DNA from: Allobosea sp.
Lineage (GTDB): Bacteria; Pseudomonadota; Alphaproteobacteria; Rhizobiales; Beijerinckiaceae
DNA: 64,000 nt
Reading direction: 5' to 3'
Assembly (NCBI GenBank): GCA_024231975.1
Contig: JAAEQB010000050.1
Location: 186,001-250,000 of the forward strand
This document shows, one piece after another, positions 25,594 to 33,895 of the stretch. A program made the translations under genes and the position numbers. The notes beneath the pieces are model-generated. The model had not been told where the DNA came from, did not search any database, and was given only the letters and a program-made list of their open reading frames with translations. Positions within the stretch are counted from its first letter, which is position 1; the number at the start of each line of letters is the position of its first letter.

Positions 25594-26460
25594 ATGCGAC
25601 AGGTTCGCGGCATCTACAGCAGCCCCGCCGCCCATTGGGTCGGCGACGGCTTTCCCGTCCGTTCGATGTTCTCGCACGCCGCCCAGGGCGAGCATGTCAG
25701 CCCCTTCCTGCTGCTCGACCATGCCGGCCCGGCCGCGTTCGCTCCGGCGCAGAAGCCGCGCGGCGTCGGCGTCCATCCCCATCGCGGCTTCGAGACCGTC
25801 ACCATCGTCTATCAGGGCGAGGTCGAGCACCGCGATTCCACCGGCCAGGGCGGCCTGATCGGTCCCGGCGACGTGCAGTGGATGACCGCGGCCTCCGGCA
25901 TCCTGCACGAGGAATTCCACTCGCAGGCCTTCACCCGCTCGGGCGGCACGCTCGACATGGTGCAGCTCTGGGTCAACCTGCCGGCCAAGGACAAGAGCGC
26001 CGCGCCCGGCTACCAGACCCTGCTCGACAAGGACATTCCGGCAGTCGCGCTGCCTGATGGCGCCGGCACGCTGCGCGTCATCGCCGGCGACTATCAGGGC
26101 CATGCCGGCCCGGCCCGCACCTTCACCCCGATCGACATCTGGGATCTCAAGCTGAAGCGCGACGGGCAGGTTTCGCTCGCTCTGCCGGAGGGACGCACGC
26201 TCGGCCTCGTCGTGCTGCGCGGCAATGTCCTGCTCAACGGCGCCGACAAGGCCCGCGAGGCCCAGTTCGTGCTGTTCGATCCGACCGGCGGCGAGATCGC
26301 GATCGAGGCCGAGACTGACGCCGCCGTGCTCGTCCTCAGCGGCGAGCCGATCGATGAGCCGGTCGCGATGCACGGCCCCTTCGTCATGAACACCAACGCC
26401 GAGATCCGCCAGGCCATGGCCGATTTCCAGAGCGGCCGCTTCGGCAAAATCCCGGCCTGA
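25594..26460 (+). CDS. Pirin-family bicupin protein
   Basis: 288 residues. Pirin N-terminal cupin with metal-binding motifs VGVHPHRGFETVTIVYQGEV and SGILHEEFHSQ (three His and a Glu), then a second cupin. FLLLDHAGP near the start and the HPHRGFET motif are diagnostic. Bacterial pirins such as YhhW can have quercetinase or redox-sensor activity. An AAGGAGA site precedes the ATG. First gene of a four-gene run with isochorismatase-like, wrbA and GNAT genes. Confidence 0.92.
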   Translation: MRQVRGIYSSPAAHWVGDGFPVRSMFSHAAQGEHVSPFLLLDHAGPAAFAPAQKPRGVGVHPHRGFETVTIVYQGEVEHRDSTGQGGLIGPGDVQWMTAASGILHEEFHSQAFTRSGGTLDMVQLWVNLPAKDKSAAPGYQTLLDKDIPAVALPDGAGTLRVIAGDYQGHAGPARTFTPIDIWDLKLKRDGQVSLALPEGRTLGLVVLRGNVLLNGADKAREAQFVLFDPTGGEIAIEAETDAAVLVLSGEPIDEPVAMHGPFVMNTNAEIRQAMADFQSGRFGKIPA

Positions 26461-26522
26461 AAACCGGCACCGGCGCCGTCCGCCGCCGCGATGCCGGACA
26501 TTCCCCCTGAGAGGAGAGCCCT

Positions 26523-27203
26523 ATGACGACCCCCGCCAACTTCGACGGCCGGCGCCCGGTCATCGACCCCAATGACGCTGTCATGCTGCTGATCGACCAT
26601 CAGAGCGGCCTGTTCCAGACCGTCGCCGACATGCCGATGCCGGTGCTGCGCAACCACGCGACCGCGCTCGCCAAAATGGCGACGCTGAGCAAGATGCCGG
26701 TGATCACCACCGCCTCGGTGCCGCAGGGCCCGAACGGGCCGCTGATCCCCGAGATCCACGAGAACGCGCCGCACGCGCAGTACGTCGCCCGCAAGGGCGA
26801 GATCAACGCCTGGGACAATCCCGACTTCGTCGCGGCGGTGAAGGCGACGGGCCGCAGGACCCTGATCATCGCCGGCACCATCACCTCGGTCTGCATGGCC
26901 TTCCCGGCGATCGCCGCCGCCCATGACGGCTACAAGGTCTTCGCCGTGGTCGATGCGTCCGGCACCTATTCGAAGATGGCGCAGGAGATCACGCTCGCTC
27001 GCGTCGTCCAGGCCGGGGTCGTGCCGATGGACACCGCCGCAGTCGCCTCCGAGCTGCAGAAGACCTGGCATCGCGATGATGCCCAGGAATGGGCGGAGGT
27101 CTACACCAGGATCTTCCCGCCCTATCAGCTCCTGATCGAGAGCTACCTGAAGGCCCAGCAGGTCCAGAAGGACCAGGAGCAGCTCGACTCGCAGCGCGGC
27201 TGA
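26523..27203 (+). CDS. Isochorismatase-family cysteine hydrolase (YcaC-like)
   Basis: 226 residues. Catalytic Asp in MLLIDHQSGLF, Lys in VARKGEINAWDNPDF, and Cys in TITSVCMAFPAIAAAHDGYK form the triad of this hydrolase family. Length and the HQSGLF/TSVCMAFP motifs resemble YcaC, whose substrate is unknown. It lies 62 nt after pirin with a GAGAGG ribosome site. Confidence 0.9.
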   Translation: MTTPANFDGRRPVIDPNDAVMLLIDHQSGLFQTVADMPMPVLRNHATALAKMATLSKMPVITTASVPQGPNGPLIPEIHENAPHAQYVARKGEINAWDNPDFVAAVKATGRRTLIIAGTITSVCMAFPAIAAAHDGYKVFAVVDASGTYSKMAQEITLARVVQAGVVPMDTAAVASELQKTWHRDDAQEWAEVYTRIFPPYQLLIESYLKAQQVQKDQEQLDSQRG

Positions 27204-27303
27204 ACTGTCACGCTCGTGAGTGGACAACTGCCCTAATTCGCTCAACCTGAGCCGCCGGAGCCTCCTCGTTCCGGCGGCCTCCCGTGACAAGAGGATGATT
27301 CCG

Positions 27304-27906
27304 ATGACGAAGGTTCTGGTTCTCTACTATTCCAGCTACGGCCATATCGAGACGATGGCGCAGGCTGTCGCCGAAGGGGTGCGCGATGGCGGCGCCGAGG
27401 TGGTGATCAAGCGCGTGCCCGAGCTCGTCCCCGAGGAGGTCGCCCGCAAGTCCGGCTTCAAGCTCGACCAGACGGCGCCGATCGCCACGGTCGGCGAGCT
27501 GCCCGATTACGACGCGATCATCCTCGGCGTGCCGACCCGCTTCGGCAACATGGCCGCGCAGATGAAGAACTTCCTCGACCAGACCGGCGGCCTCTGGGCC
27601 CAGGGCAAGCTCATCGGCAAGGTCGGCAGCGTCTTCACCTCGACCGCAACCCAGCATGGCGGCCAGGAGAGCACGATTCTCTCGACGCAGATCGTCCTGC
27701 TGCACCAGGGCATGGTCATCGTCGGCCTGCCCTACAGCTTCCAGGGCCAGATGACGCTGAGCGAGATCACCGGCGGCTCCCCCTACGGCGCCAGCACCAT
27801 CGCCGCCGGCGACGGCTCGCGCCAGCCGTCCGAGAACGAACTCGCCGGAGCGCGCTTCCAGGGCAAGCACGTCGCCGGCATCGCCGCCAAGCTCGCTGCT
27901 GGCTGA
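27304..27906 (+). CDS. wrbA: NAD(P)H:quinone oxidoreductase WrbA
   Basis: 200 residues from ATG 27304. Flavodoxin-like fold with FMN phosphate loop YYSSYGHIETMAQ, GVPTRFGNMAAQMKNFLD, and VFTSTATQHGGQESTILS, diagnostic of WrbA. Performs two-electron quinone reduction, avoiding semiquinone formation. Fits the proposed electrophile/quinone-response operon with pirin. Confidence 0.94.
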   Translation: MTKVLVLYYSSYGHIETMAQAVAEGVRDGGAEVVIKRVPELVPEEVARKSGFKLDQTAPIATVGELPDYDAIILGVPTRFGNMAAQMKNFLDQTGGLWAQGKLIGKVGSVFTSTATQHGGQESTILSTQIVLLHQGMVIVGLPYSFQGQMTLSEITGGSPYGASTIAAGDGSRQPSENELAGARFQGKHVAGIAAKLAAG

Positions 27907-27999
27907 AGCCACCCTGCTCCGCGGCCTGGCAGCGCTGCCGGGCCGCCTTGCCTTGGACTGCCCCACGCCGCGGCAGTGGCAGCTAGAGAGGATCATCCG

Positions 28000-28278
28000 A
28001 TGGATACCGGCGTCGTCGACCGCCCCGATCAGAACCGCTTCGAGCTCGACATCGATGGCGAGCTCGCCGCCGCTTATTACCGGCTCGATGGCGACCGCGT
28101 CGTGCTGACCCATACCGAGGTGCCGCAGGCCCTGTCCGGCCAGGGTATCGGCTCGCGCCTGGCCAAGGGCGTCTTCGAGCAGATCCGCGCCTCCGGCCGC
28201 AAGGTCGTGCCACGCTGCCCCTTCATGGCCGGCTGGGTCAGCCGGCATCCGGAGTATGACGATATCGTCGCGGGGTAA
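28000..28278 (+). CDS. Small GNAT-like N-acetyltransferase (YjdJ type)
   Basis: 92 residues from ATG 28000. Pattern RFELDIDGELAAAYYRLDGD, VLTHTEVPQALSGQGIGSRL and VPRCPFMAGWVSRHPEYDDI is that of the short single-domain GNAT proteins of the YjdJ family; the SGQGIGSRLAKG segment is the acetyl-CoA pyrophosphate loop. Substrate unknown. Last gene of the pirin run; it ends 4 nt before the tRNA on the opposite strand. Confidence 0.87.
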   Translation: MDTGVVDRPDQNRFELDIDGELAAAYYRLDGDRVVLTHTEVPQALSGQGIGSRLAKGVFEQIRASGRKVVPRCPFMAGWVSRHPEYDDIVAG

Positions 28279-28281
28279 AAA

Positions 28282-28357
28282 TGGTGGGCCGGGCCGGACT
28301 CGAACCGGCACCGGCGCTGTTATGAGCAGCGAGCTCTAACCATTGAGCTACCGGCCC
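28282..28357 (-). tRNA. tRNA with CAU anticodon, probably tRNA-Ile2 (lysidine type)
   Basis: A 76-nt cloverleaf including an encoded CCA. Acceptor stem GGGCCGG/CCGGCCC, D-arm GAGC.., anticodon stem CGCTG/CAGCG with loop CTCATAA (anticodon CAT), T-arm GCCGG-TTCGAGT-CCGGC. The D-arm and CTCATAA loop resemble bacterial tRNA-Ile2, whose C34 is turned into lysidine by TilS to read AUA. Initiator tRNA is excluded because the acceptor pair 1-72 is paired and the anticodon stem lacks three G:C pairs. Elongator Met remains possible. Confidence 0.85.
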
Positions 28358-28397
28358 GCGGCAGGCCTAGCATCCGGCGGGCGCAGCGGCAACGCCC

Positions 28398-29390
28398 TCA
28401 CGCCCCGCCGATCAGGATGCCCGCCGCCAGCACCAGCGCGCCGCCGAGCACGACCTGGAAGGTCGCGCGGGCGAAGGGCGTTTCCATAAAGCGGTTCTGG
28501 ATCCAGACGATCGCCCAGAGCTCGATGAAGACCACCACGAGCGCGATCGCCGTCGCCGTCCAGAAAGACGGGATCAGATAGGGCAAGGCATGCCCGAGAC
28601 CGCCCAGCGCCGTCATCACGCCGGAGGCCAACCCGCGCTTCCAGGGCGAGCCGCGGCCGGAGAGCTTGCCGTCGTCGTGCGCCGCCTCGGTGAAGCCCAT
28701 CGAGATGCCGGCGCCGATCGAAGCCGAGAGGCCGACCAGGAAGGTCGTCCACGGGTTCTGCGTCGCGAATGCCGTGGCGAAGATCGGCGCCAGCGTCGAG
28801 ACCGAGCCGTCCATCAGCCCGGCAAGCCCCGGCTGCACCCAGGTCAGCAGGAACTGGCGGTGCGCGGCAGCGTCCTCGGTCGAACCCGCCTCGCCCTTGA
28901 GATGGTCCTCGGCGAGTTCCTCCGCCTTGCTCTCATGCCCGGCCTCCGCCCGCGCCAGATCGCCGAGCAGGCCGCGCGTCTCAGCATCCGTGCTGCGCCC
29001 CGCCGCGGCGACATAGAAATCGCGCGCCTGGCGCTCCATCGCCGCTGCCTCCTCACGCATGCGATCGAGGCCGAGCGTCTCGACCAGCCAGACAGGGCGG
29101 CGCTGGTAGAAATCGGCGACATGCTCGCGCCGGATCGGCACCACCACCTCGCCGAAGCGGCGGCGGTAGTCGTCGAGCAGGCGGCGGCGATGCTCGTCCT
29201 CCTCCGCCGCCATGCCGTCGAACACCGCCGCCGAGGCCGGATAGTCCTTGCGCAGCTTTTCGGCATAGACGGCGTAGATGCGGCCATCCTCCTCTTCCGA
29301 GGCGATCGCCAGCGCCAGAATCTCGCGCTCGCTCAGGCTGTCGAAGCGACGCCGGCCACTCAGGCCGGCGGGCAGGAACCGGGATAGCAT
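28398..29390 (-). CDS. mbfA: Membrane-bound ferritin MbfA (ferritin-like + VIT1 domains)
   Basis: 330 residues from ATG 29390. N-terminal ferritin-like/erythrin-vacuolar domain with iron-ligand Glu motifs (LAIASEEEDGRIYAVYAEKL, AAEEDEHRRR, ARAEAGHESKAEELAE). The C-terminal ~170 residues form five hydrophobic segments of the VIT1/CCC1 iron-transporter type (GLMDGSVSTLAPIFATAFAT, SIGAGISMGFTEA). In Bradyrhizobium and Agrobacterium MbfA exports iron and protects from iron and peroxide stress. The adjacent ICE/Irr box fits that role. Confidence 0.93.
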   Translation of the reverse strand: MLSRFLPAGLSGRRRFDSLSEREILALAIASEEEDGRIYAVYAEKLRKDYPASAAVFDGMAAEEDEHRRRLLDDYRRRFGEVVVPIRREHVADFYQRRPVWLVETLGLDRMREEAAAMERQARDFYVAAAGRSTDAETRGLLGDLARAEAGHESKAEELAEDHLKGEAGSTEDAAAHRQFLLTWVQPGLAGLMDGSVSTLAPIFATAFATQNPWTTFLVGLSASIGAGISMGFTEAAHDDGKLSGRGSPWKRGLASGVMTALGGLGHALPYLIPSFWTATAIALVVVFIELWAIVWIQNRFMETPFARATFQVVLGGALVLAAGILIGGA

Positions 29391-29400
29391 CGCAATCTCC

Positions 29401-29417
29401 TTTAGAATGATTCTAAA
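29401..29417 (-). promoter_or_regulatory. Irr-binding ICE motif upstream of mbfA
   Basis: TTTAGAATGATTCTAAA is a perfect 7-3-7 palindrome 10 bp before the mbfA start, right next to the AAGGAG ribosome site. It matches the iron-control element bound by Irr, which represses mbfA under low iron in related bacteria. Confidence 0.88.
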
Positions 29418-29521
29418 ATAGAGACCCCGCGATGCTCCCGCAAGCCGCGCCAAACGCAACGCCCCCCGCCTTGCGGCGGAGGGCGTCGTGAAACCCGGCC
29501 ATGGTGCTGCGAGTCAGGCCA

Positions 29522-31924
29522 TCAGGCGGCCCGCGCCTGGTCGTGGCCATGCTCGGCCGCCCCACTCTCGCGGAAGCTGAAGCGGGCGATGTGCTCCTTC
29601 AGCGAACGGGTCTGCTCGTCGGTGAGCGCGAGCGCGGCATTGGTCTCCTCGACCAGCGCGGCGTTCTGATGCGCCATGGTGCCGATGCCGTCGATCTCCT
29701 TGTTGATCGTCGAGACGTCGCTCGCCTGGCCGCGGGCGGTCTGCGAGATGCCATTCATCAGCGCCGAGAGATCGTTGACCGAGGTCAGGATCGAGCCGAA
29801 CACGGCCGAGCTCTGCTCGACCAGGCCGACACCGACCTTGACGTCGCCATGCGCGGCCTCGACCAGCTTCTTGACGTCGTTCGAGGCGTCGGCCGAACGC
29901 TTGGCGAGGCTGCGCACCTCGCTGGCGACCACGGCGAAGCCCTTGCCGGCATCGCCGGCGCGGGCGGCTTCGACCGCCGCGTTCAACGCCAGCAGATTGG
30001 TCTGGAAGGCGATCTCGTCGATCATCGAGATCACCTCCGAAATCTTGCTGGAAGAGGTGCGGATGCGCTGCATCGCCTCCAGCGCCGAAGCGACGACCTG
30101 CTCGCCCTGCTGGGCGCGCTCCTCGGCGCTCTGGGCCATGCCGACGGCGTCGGCGGCATCCTTGGCGGTCTTCTGGACATTGGTCGCGAAAGCGCCAAGC
30201 TGGTTGGTCGCCACCGAGACGGCGTCGCTCTCCTCGGAGGTGCGCTCGGCGAGGTCGGTGACGCCGTCGAGGATTTCACTGGTGGCGCTGCGCACGGCAG
30301 AAACGGTCTCCGACAGGCGCGCCAACGTGCTCTCGAACTCGCCGGCGAGGCTGTTGGTGCCGTTCTTCAGTTCGGCGAAGGCGCCCTGGTAGCGGCCCTC
30401 GACCCGGGCGACCAGATGGCCGTCCGAGAGATGGCCGAGGACCTCGCAGGTCTCGGACAGGCCGGCCTGGACGGTCTCGAGCAGCTCGTTGACCGAAGCA
30501 GCCAGCGCGTTGAGCTCCGCATCGGCGAAGTTGGCGTCGACCCGCCGGCTGAAATCGCCCTGCGCCGCCGCGGCGACGACGACGCCGAAGGCTTCGCCGA
30601 GCTCGGCCATCATCTGCCGGCGCTGCTCCTGGGCGCGCTCCTCGTCCTCGATCTTGGCGAGTTCGGCGGCGCGCAGCGCCACCGCATTGTCGCGGAAGAG
30701 CAGCACGCTCTTCGAGATGTCGGCGATCTCGTCATTGCCCTTCGTGTCGACGGCCGTCTCGAGCTCGCCGTCGGCGATCGCCTTGGTGGCGGCCCAGAGC
30801 TTGTTGAGGCGGCCGACGATCTGGCGCCGGACATAGAACAGCGACAGCGCCAGAGCGACGAGAAGCGAGCCGAGGCCGATCATGCCGAGCCAAAGCTTGC
30901 TAGTCTCGATCAGCTCTTTCGTCGAGCCGACGGCGGCCTGCGCCTCGCCGCGCGCGCCCTGCACCAGCGCATCGACCTCGCGGCGCAGCTGAGCGGCTGC
31001 CTGGTCGACCTCCTTGAGGCCGCGCGTGATCGTCTCGCGGGTGGTGATGTCGCGGTTGCGGATGTCGATCAGCCCGTCGCTGCCTTCGCCGACGGCGATC
31101 AGGTCCTCGACCGTCTTGGCGCGCGCCTTGTTCGAGGTGATCTTCTCGGCGTCGGCGAGCAGGGTCCGCAGACGATAGGCGATGCCGTTGAAGCGCTCGC
31201 GGGCGAGGCTGAGCTTCTCCTTGTCGTTGATCTGCGCGATCTCGCGGAGAACGCCGACCATCTCGTTGACATTGGCCTGCAGCGTGCGGGCCAGGTCGAA
31301 GATGGCGAAGTCGCGGTCCATCAGCGTCTTGACCGCGCCGGTCAGCGCCTCGCCGGAGAGCACGGCGAGATCGTCGAGGCCGAAGGTCACTGCGAACTTG
31401 GCCTGCTCGGCCTCGCCGCTGGCAGCCTTGACGAAGGCCTCATAGGCGGTGCCGAGCTTCTCCAGCACGGCGGCGGCCTCGGCATTGTTGCGCAGGCGCT
31501 CGCCGGTCAGGTCGTTGAGGTCGTTGATCTGGCGCGAAAGGGCGTCGAGCGCGGCCTGCGCCTTCTTGTTGTCGACATTGCCCTGCTCGCCGATCTTGCG
31601 GACGAGGTCGAACTGCCGGGCCTCGACCTTGTCGAATTCCCCAGTCAGCGCCGCCCGCTCGCGCACGGTCTGCACCTCCATGAAGCGCGGGGCCAGCGCC
31701 GTCGAGGCGGTCGCCGCTTGCGACAATTCGAGCGCCAGCTCGACCACCGGCATCTTGCGCTCGACCATCTCGGCAACGGTGCTGCCGACCCTGCCATAGG
31801 AGAACCAGGCGACCAGCGAGGCCGCGATCGTCAACACCGTCAGGACCCCGAGCGCGGCATAGATGCGCGCTGCGATCCCGATGCGCGAGCCCTTCTGGCG
31901 CGCGGGCTTTCCAGTCTTCGACAT
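29522..31924 (-). CDS. Methyl-accepting chemotaxis protein with large helical periplasmic domain
   Basis: 800 residues from ATG 31924; an upstream extension is basic and lacks similarity. Membrane segments at ~22-43 and ~344-367 enclose a ~300-residue, all-helical periplasmic domain (HBM/four-helix-like, two bundles). HAMP follows, then a second HAMP-like region and the signalling hairpin with tip IAFQTNLLALNAAVEAARAG. Its position outside the che cluster and its large helical sensor suggest a small-molecule or organic-acid receptor. Ligand unknown. Confidence 0.93.
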   Translation of the reverse strand: MSKTGKPARQKGSRIGIAARIYAALGVLTVLTIAASLVAWFSYGRVGSTVAEMVERKMPVVELALELSQAATASTALAPRFMEVQTVRERAALTGEFDKVEARQFDLVRKIGEQGNVDNKKAQAALDALSRQINDLNDLTGERLRNNAEAAAVLEKLGTAYEAFVKAASGEAEQAKFAVTFGLDDLAVLSGEALTGAVKTLMDRDFAIFDLARTLQANVNEMVGVLREIAQINDKEKLSLARERFNGIAYRLRTLLADAEKITSNKARAKTVEDLIAVGEGSDGLIDIRNRDITTRETITRGLKEVDQAAAQLRREVDALVQGARGEAQAAVGSTKELIETSKLWLGMIGLGSLLVALALSLFYVRRQIVGRLNKLWAATKAIADGELETAVDTKGNDEIADISKSVLLFRDNAVALRAAELAKIEDEERAQEQRRQMMAELGEAFGVVVAAAAQGDFSRRVDANFADAELNALAASVNELLETVQAGLSETCEVLGHLSDGHLVARVEGRYQGAFAELKNGTNSLAGEFESTLARLSETVSAVRSATSEILDGVTDLAERTSEESDAVSVATNQLGAFATNVQKTAKDAADAVGMAQSAEERAQQGEQVVASALEAMQRIRTSSSKISEVISMIDEIAFQTNLLALNAAVEAARAGDAGKGFAVVASEVRSLAKRSADASNDVKKLVEAAHGDVKVGVGLVEQSSAVFGSILTSVNDLSALMNGISQTARGQASDVSTINKEIDGIGTMAHQNAALVEETNAALALTDEQTRSLKEHIARFSFRESGAAEHGHDQARAA

Positions 31925-32324
31925 TGACGCGGTACTCCTGAAGGCATCCCCGGCAGCGCGGCGCTGGCCGGGATCGGACACGTACGGTGGGGCGGGCGGC
32001 CGACGCTGGTCAGCCGCGGAACAAATGCGATCTTGCTGATGAGAAACGCTGGCTCGTCGGCGCGTCGCCATGCTGCGGCGACGGCGCGAGCCAAGCTTCA
32101 TGCGCCGACGGAAGACGGCGGCCGATCATGCAGGACCTCCCAGCCCCTGGCAGAGCGATCCCGATGGACCGATCTGCGGCAGAATTGCGGAGGTCCGCTT
32201 AAAGAACGCTTAAGTTGCCGGATTCTTCTGAATCACTCGGCCAAAGGCCGGATTCACATTCGCTTAACCAGCCAGACCGGCCGCCGCCATCTGCGGCCGA
32301 AGGCCGAGCGGTTGCCGAAGCGGG
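31925..32324. other. 400-bp intergenic region with two adjacent hairpins
   Basis: No credible gene. The right part holds two neighbouring hairpins, GATTC-TTCT-GAATC (32221-32234) and CGGCC-AAA-GGCCG (32238-32250), and a CTTAA/TTAAG pair (32198-32214). They lie downstream of the HExxH gene on the minus strand and could end its transcript. The left part should contain the promoter of the MCP gene; I see no clear sigma-28 motif. Confidence 0.5.
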
Positions 32325-32921
32325 TCACTTCTTCTTTCTGATGCCGTTGTTGCTCGCTCGATCCTGCTTGTAGTTGGGATCGGCGGCCATATACATGTCG
32401 TAGCAACGCTTGAAGCATTTCTCGAAATGCGGGTCTCCCCGCAGCTCGACGCGCGGCTTTCCCTTGTAGAGGCTGACGAGCAGCGTCCGCATCGGGTGGT
32501 CGGACGCGTACATGCTGCTGTTGTAGTGATAAAGTTCGTACAGGGCCGAGCTCAGATATCCGCAGGTCTCTTCCTCGAAGGTCGTGATGCCCTGGAGCTT
32601 GTAGGCATCGCAGATGGCATGAAAGCACTCATGGATGATCTGCAGCCGGTTGAGGCGTTCGACGCTCGACGCCGTCGCGATCCGTGAATGCAGTGTCATT
32701 TTGTCGTCGAGCTTGTTGTAGCTCGCGTTCACGGTGGCGCCTTCGCGCGCAAGCGCACCGCTGTCGGCCACCAGCGTGATTTCGTCCTTCTTGATGTGGT
32801 TCCGGACCGTGATGAAATGCTGCGGCGTGATCAGGTTGCCGGCGATCTTGAAACTCAGCGCGTTGATCGCCGAACTGCTCAGCACGTTGACGACGTTGCT
32901 CTTCAATCGTGTGGCGGACAT
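32325..32921 (-). CDS. Uncharacterised protein with HExxH motif (putative zinc metallopeptidase)
   Basis: 198 residues from ATG 32921. No signal peptide. A clear HExxH motif, IIHECFHAICDAYK at residues 95-108, is followed 15 residues later by TFEEETCGYLSSALYEL, whose Glu residues could give the third zinc ligand of a gluzincin-like peptidase. The C-terminal ~30 residues are strongly basic. Base composition is noticeably less GC-rich than neighbouring genes. It stands alone. No family recognised; peptidase function is inferred from the motif alone. Confidence 0.7.
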   Translation of the reverse strand: MSATRLKSNVVNVLSSSAINALSFKIAGNLITPQHFITVRNHIKKDEITLVADSGALAREGATVNASYNKLDDKMTLHSRIATASSVERLNRLQIIHECFHAICDAYKLQGITTFEEETCGYLSSALYELYHYNSSMYASDHPMRTLLVSLYKGKPRVELRGDPHFEKCFKRCYDMYMAADPNYKQDRASNNGIRKKK

Positions 32922-33050
32922 GACCGGCCCTTCCTTCGCGTAGCCTCTCAGCACACAAACGGAATTCGCCTCCAAAACCGGACACGAACGTCGAGAATGA
33001 TCGGTGAGTGGCCATGCCGCACCTCGGCAGGGACAAGCTCTTCGCCTCCC

Positions 33051-33461
33051 CTACTCCGCCGGCAGCGGCGGCACCGGGCGCGGCCTGCCGTCGTCGTCGA
33101 TCGCGACGAAGGTGAAGCTCGCGTCGGTGACCTTCTCGTGCAGGGTGGTGCGGAAGCGCTTGGCCCAGGCTTCGACCTGGATCTTCATCGAGGTCCGCCC
33201 GACCGATTTCACCGAGGTGTAGACGCTGAGCACGTCGCCGACCTTGACCGGGCGGATGAAGGTCATCGCCTCGACCGCGACCGTCACCACGCGCCCCTGC
33301 GCCCGCTCGACCCCGGCGATGCCGCCCGCTTGGTCCATGCGTGACATCACCCAGCCGCCGAAGATGTCGCCGTTTGCGTTGGTGTCCGCCGGCATGGCGA
33401 TGGTGCGCACGGTCAGGGTGCCGCAGGGTTCTTCGGCAGGTGTCACGCCCGGCTCAGTCAT
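33051..33461 (-). CDS. Acyl-CoA thioesterase (hotdog fold, YciA/BACH type)
   Basis: 136 residues from ATG 33461. Hotdog motifs TVRTIAMPADTNANGDIFGG, WVMSRMDQAGGIAG, and VAVEAMTFIRPVKVGDVLSV are typical of the YciA acyl-CoA hydrolase family; the Asp in NANGDIFGGW is the catalytic residue. Hydrolyses acyl-CoA to free acid. Its ATG overlaps the stop of the upstream membrane-protein gene by 8 nt, so they are probably co-translated. Confidence 0.9.
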   Translation of the reverse strand: MTEPGVTPAEEPCGTLTVRTIAMPADTNANGDIFGGWVMSRMDQAGGIAGVERAQGRVVTVAVEAMTFIRPVKVGDVLSVYTSVKSVGRTSMKIQVEAWAKRFRTTLHEKVTDASFTFVAIDDDGRPRPVPPLPAE

Positions 33462-33816
33462 CTTTGGCCTTCCCCTCTTCGATATGGAAGGAGTGGAGCA
33501 CACGATGCAGGATCGGCGCCAACACGAAGCCGGTGGCGATCACCACGAACAGGCCCGAGAAGATCGCGTAGAAGCCAGCGAAGAGCTTGCCGCCCGTGGT
33601 CTTGAGCTCGCCGACAGGCCCCATGCCGGAGAGGATCATTGCTGCGTTGACGAAGGCGTCGACCCCGCTCATGCCCTCGCTGGCCGCATAGCCGATCATG
33701 CCGATGCCGAGGCCCGCCATGGTGAGCGCGAGCCAGAGCAGCACGGCGCGGCTGATGCGCCGGACGAAGAGCCTGACCGGGATCAGCCGCTCATGGCGGC
33801 GTTCGAACTGCAGCAT
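33454..33816 (-). CDS. Small two-helix membrane protein, ion-channel-like
   Basis: 120 residues from ATG 33816. One membrane segment (~residues 17-40, ISRAVLLWLALTMAGLGIGM) and another (~85-105, GFYAIFSGLFVVIATGFVLA), with a loop containing AAMILSGMGPVGELKT between them, ending in a His-rich tail. The layout resembles two-transmembrane K+ channel subunits, but the loop lacks TVGYG; GMGPVG stands in its place. Might be a degenerate channel subunit or an unrelated membrane protein. It overlaps the thioesterase start by 8 nt. Confidence 0.6.
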   Translation of the reverse strand: MLQFERRHERLIPVRLFVRRISRAVLLWLALTMAGLGIGMIGYAASEGMSGVDAFVNAAMILSGMGPVGELKTTGGKLFAGFYAIFSGLFVVIATGFVLAPILHRVLHSFHIEEGKAKDD

Positions 33817-33895
33817 GGATTCGTCCCGGTCCGCCTTGAGCACAGCTTGGCGTGGCCGCATGCTGCGTCAAGCCCTGGACTGCAGGAGAAGCGCG

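Noticed and set aside
29501..31927. An ~808-codon plus-strand frame opposite the large MCP gene
   Set aside because: Shadow of a GC-rich gene; no domain, no ribosome site.
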